Source: G963665925 sp963676345
GTDB lineage: Bacteria > Bacillota > Clostridia > Peptostreptococcales > Acidaminobacteraceae
Assembly (NCBI GenBank): GCA_963676345.2
Contig: CAXXTS010000001.1
Span: forward strand, 124,001-188,000
DNA length: 64,000 nt
Direction of reading: 5' to 3'
Shown: in pieces, positions 9,700 to 17,341 of the stretch
Layout: the number at the start of each line of letters is the position of its first letter
How positions within the stretch are numbered: position 1 is the first letter of the stretch
The notes under the pieces: generated by a model
What the model saw: only the letters and a program-made list of their open reading frames with translations
What the model was told of the DNA's origin: nothing
The model's database searches: none
Program-made: the position numbers and the translations under genes

Positions 9700-10412
9700 G
9701 GTGATGGATTTAGTGCCGGAATACTCACCTCATTGCGTTTCAGTACTTAATAAAAAAATACATGGCAGTTGCGGCAATGGTTCCCGACATTTCATTTCTT
9801 TTACCGAATATTCCCGACACTGTACTATGGGGCAGTTTGATTACGGTTGAACTTACAACTTTAAGGCTGATAAAGAGTACCCGTTTTGTTTATTAGTGTA
9901 TTGTAGTTGTTTAGCAGCGGCATTAACCATTTTGATAATTAAATACTCAATGAGAATTATTGCTGTATGTAATTAGGAAGCTCAAGTGGCCGCAATTTTT
10001 AGTGTCAAAGTTTGAAGCAGCTACATTCTGGTTTTACTTAACAATCGCCCCTTCGCTGTTTGCAACTGCTGTTTAATACATTAGTGCACAGCACCAACGG
10101 TGTTCTAACTTACTCAGAACAAGCTTTCTGTGTGGTAATGAATTTGTGGTGATTAAAAGTCCGGCTATAACTCGTTTGGAGTGAGCACATTCTGAGCCAC
10201 TTCTTGTAATAAAGAGTCTATGGCTTCGTACAATTTTTAAGTTGTTGGTATTTTGCAGTTCAGGTGTGTCTGGCTATTAAAATAACGTGGGTGAAATAGC
10301 TTATGAAGTATTGGTTAGCGTGAAGAATTAGCAAAAAGTGAATCAGAAATTCATAGTTAATCATATATGGAAATAGTGAGCTGGCTATACCGCCCTGACT
10401 GCAGATTGCATC
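9700..10412. other. non-coding remainder of the IS21-disrupted cassette
   Basis: About 700 bases hold no intact gene. A 44-codon stretch at 9762-9896 has a hydrophobic reading (SFLLPNIPDTVLWGSLITVE) that faintly resembles the N-terminus of an amino-acid ABC transporter permease, then stops. It may be a decayed cassette gene. The rest shows stops in all frames. Confidence 0.4.
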
Positions 10413-10539
10413 ATATAACACAGCAGTTCCCAAAACGCCCTGATTTGTAGAAATCAGGCTTATTTATCGACTATAAGTGTTAAAATATAGAAGAGTGGTA
10501 ATAAAGTGGGGCGCATCGGGAACTGTGGAACCGTTACAT
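10413..10539 (+). repeat. attC3
   Basis: R'' is ATATAAC at 10413-10419 and R' is GTTACAT at 10533-10539. L boxes: AGTTCCC and GGGAACT. The central hairpin CCTGATTT/AAATCAGG (10439-10458) is followed by the T-rich CTTATTTAT. Confidence 0.83.
10478..10486 (+). promoter_or_regulatory. extended -10 promoter inside attC3
   Basis: TGTTAAAAT lies after the central hairpin and before L'. It points at the HD-domain gene 98 bases downstream. Confidence 0.4.
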
Positions 10540-10583
10540 GAAATATTTTACTAGTATTAGTTATGCCAAAGGAGACAATGAAT

Positions 10584-11339
10584 ATGTCATTAAATGAATA
10601 TAATGAATGGTTTGATAACTATACACAGAAATTAATAGAGTCTTCCTCAAATGAAGCAGAAAATTACGAGTTGAAGGTGGAGCATACACATAGAGTTGTG
10701 AGTAATATTATTCAGCTGTCAGAGTTAATGAAGTTAGATAATGCAAATAAGGAACTTGGTAAAGTTATTGGCTTGTTTCATGATCTGGGAAGGTTTGTAC
10801 AGTTTTCAGAGTTTGGTACATTTTCTGAGGCAAAAACTGGGAGTCACGCTACTCTTAGTGTTGATAAACTCAAAAAAGAAAATTTATTGCATGAGCTGAC
10901 GGAGCGAGAACTTGAACTAGTGTATCAAGCAATAGAGTATCACAATCATCTAACAATGCCTGAGGAAGTTAGCGAGCGAGTCTTTGAGTTGGGAACGATA
11001 CTTAGAGACGCGGATAAACTTGATGCATTTTATTTAAACACGAGCGATGAATCTAGAACATATAGTTTTGATAAGCTATCTCAAGAAAATCTGTTTTCGG
11101 AAGAAATCATAGAATCAATACTCAGTTCTCAGCAAGCCGATTTTAGAGACATAAAATATACATATGATCGTGATTTATCAATTGTTGCTCTACTATTTGA
11201 TTTGAAACTTGATGAGTCCTTCAAAATTGTGCATGAAAATAATTACATTGAGAGGATGTTCGATGTAATGCCAAATGATGAAAAATTATTAGAAGCAAGA
11301 AGACACTGTTTAGAATACATCCAGTCAAGATTGAAATAA
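10584..11339 (+). CDS. HD-domain phosphohydrolase
   Basis: This protein of 251 aa belongs to the HD superfamily of metal-dependent phosphohydrolases. Metal ligands are visible: His in EHTHRVVSN, the HD pair in GLFHDLGRFVQ, a downstream His in EYHNHLT and Asp in LRDADKLDAF. The order is that of stand-alone HD proteins acting on nucleotides or related phosphate esters; the substrate cannot be told. AAAGGAG at 10568-10574 fits ATG 10584 best; in-frame ATGs at 10563 and 10578 are badly placed for it. It is the sole gene of its cassette, followed 15 bases later by attC4. Confidence 0.85.
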   Translation: MSLNEYNEWFDNYTQKLIESSSNEAENYELKVEHTHRVVSNIIQLSELMKLDNANKELGKVIGLFHDLGRFVQFSEFGTFSEAKTGSHATLSVDKLKKENLLHELTERELELVYQAIEYHNHLTMPEEVSERVFELGTILRDADKLDAFYLNTSDESRTYSFDKLSQENLFSEEIIESILSSQQADFRDIKYTYDRDLSIVALLFDLKLDESFKIVHENNYIERMFDVMPNDEKLLEARRHCLEYIQSRLK

Positions 11340-11354
11340 ACCGTAAAATACATC

Positions 11355-11486
11355 ATGTAACACAGCGGTGTCCCGCCATTCGCCTGGTGGTGACAATGCT
11401 TATGAATGTTTCGAAGTGAATGGTTTTGACTGAGCTGAAAGCGTTGCAATAGAGGGCGAACAGCGTGAACCGTGGGAACGTTAAGT
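11355..11486 (+). repeat. attC4 (second attC subfamily)
   Basis: R'' is ATGTAAC at 11355-11361 and R' is GTTAAGT at 11480-11486. The inner boxes differ from attC1-3: CAGCGGTGTCCCGCC on the left and GCGTGAACCGTGGG on the right, still imperfect complements. attC5, attC7 and attC8 share this type. Confidence 0.82.
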
Positions 11487-11514
11487 ATCATTTATTCAAC
11501 AGGAGAACTAATTT

Positions 11515-12804
11515 ATGAGATTAGAAATGAAGACAGTAATTATTTGTAGTTTTCTAGTAATTCTTATTTCTGGTATAAGGTTAAGTTTTGGTGATTCATA
11601 TAACACAATCCATGAGCAAGTCTTATTTGTAAACTCACTTACTTCAATTACTACAGAAACTAAAACTATTAAATTGTATGGAGTATCTGAAAAGTACTAT
11701 GAGGATTTTAATGAGATATTCTATATTGAAGATTATTCTGCATATAGTTTACCTAATGAAGAGGAAATGGGTTTTAATGTACTTATGTATAATGGGAAAA
11801 ACATTAAGAGAGAGTATAATAATACTATGGAAATGCTTTCGGAACTACTCAATGGCACAGACGTTGAGTTGAATAAAATGAATAATGATGAATACATTGT
11901 ATATATAGATAAAGTTTGCGTAAATGAGCTATTAATTTCTATAGGTGTTGTAACGGTTGATAGAGACGACAAAATTGTAGCTCCAAATACATATTCGACA
12001 TTAATGCTAAAAGAACTAGAGGCGAAAAACTCTAATACTGGTTTATGGGGGACTTCATTTATAGTATCAGGTGTGAATGGACAAGGTAGCTCGGAAATGG
12101 GAGGTTATCTAGATTCATTGTTTAAAATTTCAGTTATATTCGCAGTGATTGTTTTTGTGACTAACTTCAAAAAAAATAAAATGAACCGAATTATTAGATA
12201 TGGTTACAATATATTAATTTACACATCAGCTATGATTCTATCCATCATTGCTGGATTTGGCATAAGTTCAACACTAATAATTGGATTGAAAGAGGCGGTT
12301 ACGATTATTACTCTTGTGATGATTGTGGTTCTTATACATTACATAGTAAATGTTGTTATAGCTTACAAGAAAGAAAGTGTTGTACTTATGTTATTAAGTA
12401 CAGTTCTATTGACCTTAACATTTATAATTGTATTCGCAGCATTATATTATCCTATTTCAACTTCTGAAAGGGATAGAATTAGTGTCTCTTATACTTTCCC
12501 TAACTTTGAGTATGGGTTTGAGGAAATAATAGAACGTCCTTACGAGAATTACATCGAAATACCAGATAATAGTTATAGATTAAATCAACACAATAATGGC
12601 AATCAAAAAATATACAGAATTACACCAGCTGATGCATTATACTTCAGTACTACCACATATTTTACTGTTGGATATGGCGATTATCAGCCTATGGGCATTT
12701 TGAAAGTAATTGCAATGATTGAAATGCTGCTTTCATATATTATGACAGTAATTGTACTAGCTATTACTGTAGGGCGGTATTCACAACCAGTACCCGAAAG
12801 TTGA
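11515..12804 (+). CDS. membrane protein with K+ channel pore domain
   Basis: This 429-aa protein has an N-terminal hydrophobic segment (residues ~6-26), a polar, probably external region up to ~200, then about four membrane segments between ~205 and ~315. The last 60 residues form a two-helix pore: TTTYFTVGYGDYQPMG holds the TVGYGD selectivity filter of potassium channels, followed by a last helix. AGGAG stands ten bases before the ATG. It looks like an ion channel with an unknown sensor domain. It is the only gene of its cassette. Its attC (attC5) is interrupted by an IS110 element ten bases past the stop. Confidence 0.82.
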   Translation: MRLEMKTVIICSFLVILISGIRLSFGDSYNTIHEQVLFVNSLTSITTETKTIKLYGVSEKYYEDFNEIFYIEDYSAYSLPNEEEMGFNVLMYNGKNIKREYNNTMEMLSELLNGTDVELNKMNNDEYIVYIDKVCVNELLISIGVVTVDRDDKIVAPNTYSTLMLKELEAKNSNTGLWGTSFIVSGVNGQGSSEMGGYLDSLFKISVIFAVIVFVTNFKKNKMNRIIRYGYNILIYTSAMILSIIAGFGISSTLIIGLKEAVTIITLVMIVVLIHYIVNVVIAYKKESVVLMLLSTVLLTLTFIIVFAALYYPISTSERDRISVSYTFPNFEYGFEEIIERPYENYIEIPDNSYRLNQHNNGNQKIYRITPADALYFSTTTYFTVGYGDYQPMGILKVIAMIEMLLSYIMTVIVLAITVGRYSQPVPES

Positions 12805-12905
12805 AGAAACGACACTTAAACCAGCTAACGTATGTCAAGCACCAAGTTCACGCTGAAAAAGTAGACACAACAAAAAAGCCTTTGACGGAAACTAAATTAA
12901 ACAGA

Positions 12906-14108
12906 TTACGAAGCTCTAAAAGGTTGGTTTGTCGATAATACACCAAAAATTATTCGAGCTAGTTTATTAGCACAAGCAATAAGTGCGACATTTTTAGGCT
13001 TTCCTTCAGCTACTTTCTTGTCATAAAAAGCTCTAAGATCTGGATTAGCTGGCTGGTCATATCTACGACTAATAGCAGCCTTCGCAGCTTGATAAAGAGC
13101 AGTTCTAAGATAAGGGGAACCACGTTTGGAAATCTTACCTGAACTATGGAATTGCCCAGATTGATAAATGGATGAGTCGAGTCCCGCAAATGCAACAAGT
13201 GCTTTTTTGGATTTAAAGCGCTGTATATCGCCAATGTCGGCGAGTATAAAAACGGCAGTTATCTCTCCAACACCAGGAATGGTTTGGAGTAAATGATACT
13301 GTGGGGAGGTTTTGGCAAGCTGAATCATCTGATTTTTAAGTGTGTTGATCGTTGTTTGTAGACTTTGCAGAGTGTGAACAAGCTCAGTGATGATACATTG
13401 AATATAATCAGGAACAAATGGTTCAGCTAAACTCTCCTGTGATAACTTGCGAATCAAGCCGGCTTTGTCATAGCGCCATTTACGTGACATTCTTGGAATA
13501 AGAAGTGCTGCTGCAATATCGTCAAGCGAAGCTTGTTTGACAGCGGATATAGTTGGATATACTGACAAGAACTTTAAGCATGCCTTTTGGTGGAAGGAAG
13601 AAAAGACCTTCTTGAGGTCTGGGAAATAAAGCTCTAAGAGGCTTTGTAGTCTACGAGAATGATCGGTCATTAGGTGCGTTAGCCCATGATATTGTCTAGC
13701 TATGATCTTCAAATCATTTTGAATTTGAGGTGCAGGCTCAAAGGGGTGAGTTCCTTTTGTATAAAAGACTTGAGCGACACGCTGTACATCGACAGGATCC
13801 GTCTTGATTTTTCTGATGGAAGATCGCTTTAAATGATTCGTTAGTAGAGGATTGAAGACATGTACAGTAAACCCAAGTCGTATCAGGTGAGTACATAGAA
13901 TTTTAGAGTAATTTCCGGTAGCTTCCATAACAATGATAGGTTTAAGTCCAGTTAAAGTTTGAGTGTCTTCAAGAATTCTGTAGATTCGATAGAGACCTTT
14001 AGAATCATGAGAGAACTCAATGGGATTCATTCTAGAAACATTGTGATCAAGAAAAATAGCAGCATGAGAAGATGCTTTTGCAACATCAACAGCAAGAATA
14101 GGTAACAT
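12906..14108 (-). CDS. IS110-family DEDD transposase
   Basis: This 400-aa recombinase has the two IS110 domains. The N-terminal RuvC-like DEDD part shows AVDVAKAS, VMEATGNYS and KTDPVDVQRV with the acidic residues. The C-terminal Transposase_20 part has PGVGEITAVFILADIGD and the serine-containing LDSSIYQSGQF and SSGKISKRGSPYLR stretches. AAAGGAG lies just before ATG 14108 on the coding strand; the open frame runs nine codons further up, to 14135. The gene is intact. Enzymes of this family use a bridge RNA encoded in the element's end to choose the target and donor. Confidence 0.93.
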   Translation of the reverse strand: MLPILAVDVAKASSHAAIFLDHNVSRMNPIEFSHDSKGLYRIYRILEDTQTLTGLKPIIVMEATGNYSKILCTHLIRLGFTVHVFNPLLTNHLKRSSIRKIKTDPVDVQRVAQVFYTKGTHPFEPAPQIQNDLKIIARQYHGLTHLMTDHSRRLQSLLELYFPDLKKVFSSFHQKACLKFLSVYPTISAVKQASLDDIAAALLIPRMSRKWRYDKAGLIRKLSQESLAEPFVPDYIQCIITELVHTLQSLQTTINTLKNQMIQLAKTSPQYHLLQTIPGVGEITAVFILADIGDIQRFKSKKALVAFAGLDSSIYQSGQFHSSGKISKRGSPYLRTALYQAAKAAISRRYDQPANPDLRAFYDKKVAEGKPKNVALIACANKLARIIFGVLSTNQPFRAS

Positions 14109-14114
14109 AAAATC

Positions 14115-14280
14115 TCCTTTGGTAACCAGGTCCATAGTGGGAACACGATCTCAGGTTCGTACGGAAATGCGGGCTCGAGGCCCATCCAGCTAATCGAGCT
14201 TGCGTGACCACCAAGGAAGGCACAGTTTAGGTGAGGAGCTCGAAGCCCAGCACAGCGGACGTACTCTTCCTGGTGTTTGA
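14115..14280 (-). ncRNA. predicted IS110 bridge RNA with attC-matching guides (ends approximate)
   Basis: This non-coding end upstream of the transposase holds four guide-like segments. Read on the minus strand in order they are as follows. CCGCTGTG (14258-14251) equals the L'' side of the attC target. CACCTAAA (14233-14226) is the complement of the R'' side. TTAGCTGG (14193-14186) matches one end of the element (12828-12821). TACGAA (14161-14156) is complementary to the other end plus core (14338-14333). That is the left-target, right-target, left-donor, right-donor order known for bridge RNAs. An extended -10 TGTTATAAT (14294-14286, minus strand) lies just upstream. Confidence 0.72.
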
Positions 14281-14285
14281 TAAAT

Positions 14286-14294
14286 ATTATAACA
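14286..14294 (-). promoter_or_regulatory. extended -10 promoter for the bridge RNA / transposase
   Basis: On the minus strand the sequence reads TGTTATAAT, a consensus -10 box with the TGn extension. Transcription would start near 14279, just before the guide segments, and run into the transposase gene. Confidence 0.5.
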
Positions 14295-14489
14295 ATCAGC
14301 TGTTTTGAATGGGCGAGCCCTTGTTAATATAATACGAACACAGCGGTGTCCCGCCATTTTCCTTCTGTTGAGTAGCAGGTTTCTGTCACGAGATTTATTG
14401 CAATAGAAGAGTGTCGGAAGTATTTCAAAGTGTTCGGAAAACGAACGTGAACTGTGGGAACGTTAGATGACAGTTAAGACACAGTGTTA

Positions 14490-14533
14490 TTTACATGTAA
14501 ATATACGTGCAAATATGATATAATATCATTAAG
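14490..14533 (+). promoter_or_regulatory. promoter and operator palindromes of the toxin-antitoxin operon
   Basis: A perfect 12-base palindrome TTTACATGTAAA spans 14490-14501. A second near-palindrome ATGATATAATATCAT (14515-14529) overlaps the -10 box TATAAT at 14519-14524. Such sites are typical of autorepression by the antitoxin or the toxin-antitoxin complex. Confidence 0.6.
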
Positions 14534-14545
14534 AGAGGTGATGTT

Positions 14546-14887
14546 ATGTTAGCAAGAAGACAAGATTTTCGTGGAGCGTTGGATCATATTATTTCAGTAT
14601 CAGATCTTGGACGTGGGAAAGCATCAAAAGTAATTCAAAGTGTAGAATCCAGCAAAGAACAATTTATTGTGGTTAAAAACAATAAACCGCAAGCAATCAT
14701 AATGTCAGTTGATGAGTACAATGAACTTCTTGAATATAAAGAAGAATTGGAATTACTATTACTCGCAACAAAACGATTGAAAGAAAACGAAGAATCAGAG
14801 TATTCAACGTTTGAAGAGGTTATGAAAGAATTTGATATTACAGAAGAAGAGCTGGATGAATTAGAAGATTCTGTGGAGATTGAATAA
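14546..14887 (+). CDS. Phd/YefM-type antitoxin
   Basis: This 113-aa antitoxin precedes a RelE/ParE toxin gene. The middle part, residues ~35-65, has the Phd/YefM pattern QFIVVKNNKPQAIIMSVDEYNEL. The C-terminus is strongly acidic and helical, as expected for the toxin-neutralising tail. AGAGAGG lies nine bases before the ATG. The stop overlaps the toxin start by one base (TAATG). The cassette has its own promoter and operators, as toxin-antitoxin cassettes in sedentary integrons usually do. These pairs are thought to stabilise large cassette arrays. Confidence 0.87.
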   Translation: MLARRQDFRGALDHIISVSDLGRGKASKVIQSVESSKEQFIVVKNNKPQAIIMSVDEYNELLEYKEELELLLLATKRLKENEESEYSTFEEVMKEFDITEEELDELEDSVEIE

Positions 14888-15234
14888 TGTGGGAAGTTAA
14901 GTTTAGTCCTGAAGCCAAAAAGGACATGAAGAAAATGGACAATAGTTTGCGTTCAAGGGTCCTAGTTGGAATCAGAAAAGTAAGAGCAAATCCATTACCA
15001 CAGAATGAAGGCGGCTATGGGAAACCGTTAGGGAACATTGGCGGAACTGATTTAACTGGATTTTTCAAAATAAAGTATAGAGGAATCGGAATAAGAGTTG
15101 TATATACAATTGTAAGAACAAAAGAAGTTATGAATATCGTTGTAGTTTCTCTGCGAGCAGATAATGAAAGCTATAATGAAGCGCAAAAAAGAAAAGACAA
15201 GTATGGTAAAAGCATATTTGAGGATATATTTTAA
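14887..15234 (+). CDS. RelE/ParE-type toxin
   Basis: This 115-aa basic protein fits the RelE/ParE superfamily: a start VKFSPEAKKDMKKMD, a central loop ANPLPQNEGGYGKPLG, then the strands FFKIKYRGIGIRVVYTI and MNIVVVSLRAD. RelE-type toxins cut mRNA on the ribosome; ParE types poison gyrase. Strong RelE-like basic residues (Arg and Lys in the strands) make the mRNA interferase reading more likely, but this is not certain. Translation is coupled to the antitoxin. attC6 starts 36 bases after the stop. Confidence 0.87.
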   Translation: MWEVKFSPEAKKDMKKMDNSLRSRVLVGIRKVRANPLPQNEGGYGKPLGNIGGTDLTGFFKIKYRGIGIRVVYTIVRTKEVMNIVVVSLRADNESYNEAQKRKDKYGKSIFEDIF

Positions 15235-15269
15235 ATAGAATGAATTCTGATAAAAGTGTTTAAACCATC

Positions 15270-15399
15270 CCATAACACAGCAATTCCCAACATGCCCCTT
15301 TGGTAACAGAGGGGTATTTATGCGCCAAATTCATGGTAGAATATAACATAAGAGTGAGAACGAGTTGGGGCTCAATCGTAAACCGTGGGAACGTTAGTT
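15270..15399 (+). repeat. attC6
   Basis: R'' is CCATAAC at 15270-15276 and R' is GTTAGTT at 15393-15399. The left half (15277 to ~15365) is nearly identical to attC9 at 21926-22014. R'' does not complement the start of this cassette (TTAGAT at 14463), so this cassette has changed since insertion or derives from a fusion. The central hairpin CCCCT/AGGGG is at 15296-15315. Confidence 0.8.
15334..15342 (+). promoter_or_regulatory. extended -10 promoter inside attC6
   Basis: TGGTAGAAT sits after the hairpin. The 19 bases around it (ATGGTAGAATATAACATAA) recur in attC9 and in front of the host GNAT gene at 35211. Confidence 0.45.
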
Positions 15400-15501
15400 G
15401 CTATATTTTCAAGGGTTATGTTGTTATCTCATCTATTGTAATGAATAGAAGTTGGATTAATAATTGTGTATACAAGAATTTTTTTGATATAAGGAGTAAA
15501 A

Positions 15502-16042
15502 TTGAATATTACATATAGAAGTATCAATATTGCTGAGTTACATGATGACTTGATGAAAGCATTTGACCCTTACTAAGAAGTCAAAAATGATTGGGTTCGC
15601 ATTAACGGCGCGCTTAAATTAAAGTTCAATCCGCATGTAGAAAATTGGAGCGAGCAGAAAAAATCAGAAGATCAACGAGTCTTTTAAGGATATCTTAAGT
15701 TCAGAAGGTATTTTGATTGGTGCTTTCTACAATGAAAAGCTTATTGGGTTTGCTGGTTGCGGTGGAATAAAATTTGGAAGTAGGAAACAATACATTCAGC
15801 TAACAGAACTGCATGTATCATATAATCACCGTGGATGGGGTATCGGAAAGACATTATTCGAGTATTGTATTGAATATGCTGAAGAAATGAGTGTCAAGAA
15901 GTTAGATATTGTCGCAAGTTCATCAGAAGAAAGACAGATTGCATATAAGAAATTAGGATGCATTCATGCTATGGAAGTAGAATCAACTTTGTTTGAACAA
16001 GACCCAGACGATATACATATGGAATTCAGTTTAATCAATTGA
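15502..16042 (+). pseudogene. broken GNAT acetyltransferase
   Basis: A TTG at 15502 with AAGGAG ahead of it begins a GNAT reading (NITYRSINIAELHDDLMKAF). It meets a TAA at 15574 where Gln would fit, continues in frame (WVRINGALKLKFNPHVENW) to about 15660, then shifts frame at a run of six A. The second frame gives the acetyl-CoA binding part: LTELHVSYNHRGWGIGKTL and a C-terminal KKLGCIHAME segment. The full reconstructed protein would be about 180 aa. The intact open frame from 15713 is only the 3' part. With one stop and one frameshift the gene is probably dead. Confidence 0.75.
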
Positions 16043-16056
16043 TAGGCGGTTTCAAA

Positions 16057-16554
16057 GTGGATTTATCTTTAGTAAGGGAATATAAAAAAATATGGATACT
16101 TGGTCCTGTAGCAAGTGGAAAAACAACTCTTGCTACTGAGTTATCAAAATCAATGAATTGTTATCATTATGAATTAGATAATTTGGTATGGATTCGACGA
16201 ATTACTGGGGACGTTAGAAGAACTCAGACTCAGATAAGTAGAGTTCTGGATCGAATTTATAAAACTCAAAGTTGGATTGTAGAGGGAGTCTACCGAGAAG
16301 ACTATAGTGTTTTGCTTGAAAAAGTAGATATAATTTTACTGTTGAATACACCAGCTCGTGTTAGAGAAAACAGGATACTAAAACGATGGGTTAAGCAGAG
16401 GTATGGTTTTGAATGTTGCAATTATAAGCCAACCGTTAAAATGTTACAAAGTATGTATGCATGGAGTCGAGGCTATGAAGACGATTATTCAGCCTTTCAA
16501 GAAATACTTGAACCATATAAAAACAAAATTCAAATAGTTAATCTTGACGGGTAG
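16057..16554 (+). CDS. small P-loop kinase (adenylate-kinase-like)
   Basis: This 165-aa protein starts with a Walker A motif ILGPVASGKTTLA, followed by YELDNLVW and SWIVEGVYR, the pattern of FlaR/topology-modulation-type nucleoside kinases. An Arg-rich lid segment (RVRENRILKRWVKQR) is present. The substrate is unknown. The start chosen is GTG 16057; a TTG at 16039 overlaps the end of the GNAT pseudogene. It shares the cassette with that pseudogene. The attC after it (attC7) is interrupted by a shortened IS110 element. Confidence 0.75.
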   Translation: MDLSLVREYKKIWILGPVASGKTTLATELSKSMNCYHYELDNLVWIRRITGDVRRTQTQISRVLDRIYKTQSWIVEGVYREDYSVLLEKVDIILLLNTPARVRENRILKRWVKQRYGFECCNYKPTVKMLQSMYAWSRGYEDDYSAFQEILEPYKNKIQIVNLDG

Positions 16555-16602
16555 AAGAACTATTCGGCTTAAGTGACTGAATCTTGAAAAGTCGACACCT
16601 AA

Positions 16603-17080
16603 ACCAGCTAACCTATGCCAAGTATCAAGTTCACGCTGAAAAAGTAGACTCAACAAAAAAGCCTTTGAAGGAAACTAAATCAAACAGATTAGGAAGCTCT
16701 AAAAGGTTGGTTTGTCGATAACATACCAAAAATTATTCGAGCTAGTTTATTAGCACAAGCAATAAGTGCGACATTCTAAAAACACTGTGATCAGGAAAAA
16801 TAGCAGCATGAGAAGATGCCTTTGCGACATCAACAGCAAGAATTGGTAACATAAAACCTCCTTTGGTAACCAGGTCCATAGTGGGAACACGATCTCAGGT
16901 TCGTACGGAAATTCGGGCTCCAGTCCCATCAAGCTAATCGAGCTTGCGTGACCACTAAGGAAGGCACAGTTTAGGTGAGGAGCTCGAAGCCCAGCGCATC
17001 GGACGTACTCTTCCTGGTGTTTGATAAATATTATAACAATCAGCTGTTTGGAATGGGTGAGCCCTTGTTAATATAATACG
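16603..17080 (-). mobile_element. internally deleted IS110 derivative in attC7
   Basis: The 478-base copy keeps both ends of the element at 12820-14336 with a few base changes but lacks about 1.03 kb of the transposase gene. The deletion joins GCGACATT (copy of ~12998) to the copy of ~14030 through the shared bases CATT. It keeps the non-coding end, so it looks like a non-autonomous, MITE-like derivative. Confidence 0.82.
16885..17025 (-). ncRNA. decayed bridge RNA copy in the deleted IS110 element
   Basis: The R''-matching guide is unchanged (top strand TTTAGGTG, 16970-16977). The other target guide reads CGCATCGG instead of CACAGCGG. One donor guide has changed from CCAGCTAA to AAGCTAAT. 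TTCGTA is kept. The RNA has probably lost some specificity. Confidence 0.5.
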
Positions 17081-17341
17081 AACACAGCGGTGTCACGCCA
17101 TTCGCCTTGCTGAGACGAAGTTTATGAATTTGAGAATTTTATGAATTTGAAGTAGCTGAAAGTATTGCAATAGAAGGAAAACGAACTTGAACCACATAGC
17201 CATTATGGGGACAGTTTATGAATCATGTAATAGAGAGTATATTGTCAGATCAATCGATTTCTGAAGCAGTGCTCTTTGTTATTGCAAATGCCAAAATAAG
17301 ATTCAATTATATAGAATATTAATGTCAATAAGAGAGAAATT

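Larger units (their letters stand above)
12820..14336 (-). mobile_element. IS110-family element inserted in attC5
   Basis: The 1.5-kb element carries one DEDD transposase gene on the minus strand, with a 228-base non-coding end upstream of it. It has no terminal inverted repeats, as expected. The bases AA flank both sides, so the core dinucleotide is AA (TT in the element's orientation). A shortened copy at 16603-17080 has the same two ends and sits at the same place in another attC, which fixes the boundaries. Confidence 0.85.
12814..14468 (+). repeat. attC5, split by an IS110-family insertion
   Basis: The left piece is ACTTAA (12814-12819), the first six bases of R''. The rest resumes at AACACAGCGG (14337) and runs to R' GTTAGAT (14462-14468). 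Removing the insertion, with AA counted once, restores an ordinary attC. The reconstructed R'' ACTTAAC complements TTAAGT at the start of this cassette (11481). Confidence 0.82.
16597..17195 (+). repeat. attC7, split by a shortened IS110 copy and lacking R'
   Basis: The left piece CACCTAA ends at 16602; the attC resumes with AACACAGCGG at 17081, exactly as in attC5. It follows the attC4-type pattern to about 17190 (AACGAACTTGAACC), then diverges before any GTTRRRY box. The missing R' should prevent excision here and may have fused this cassette to the next. Confidence 0.7.

Noticed and set aside
9762..9896. Amino-acid ABC transporter permease
   Set aside because: Only ~44 codons with faint likeness and no continuation in any frame; noted only as a possible relic.
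15300..15518. 72-aa open frame across attC6
   Set aside because: It lies within the attC site and lacks a ribosome site.
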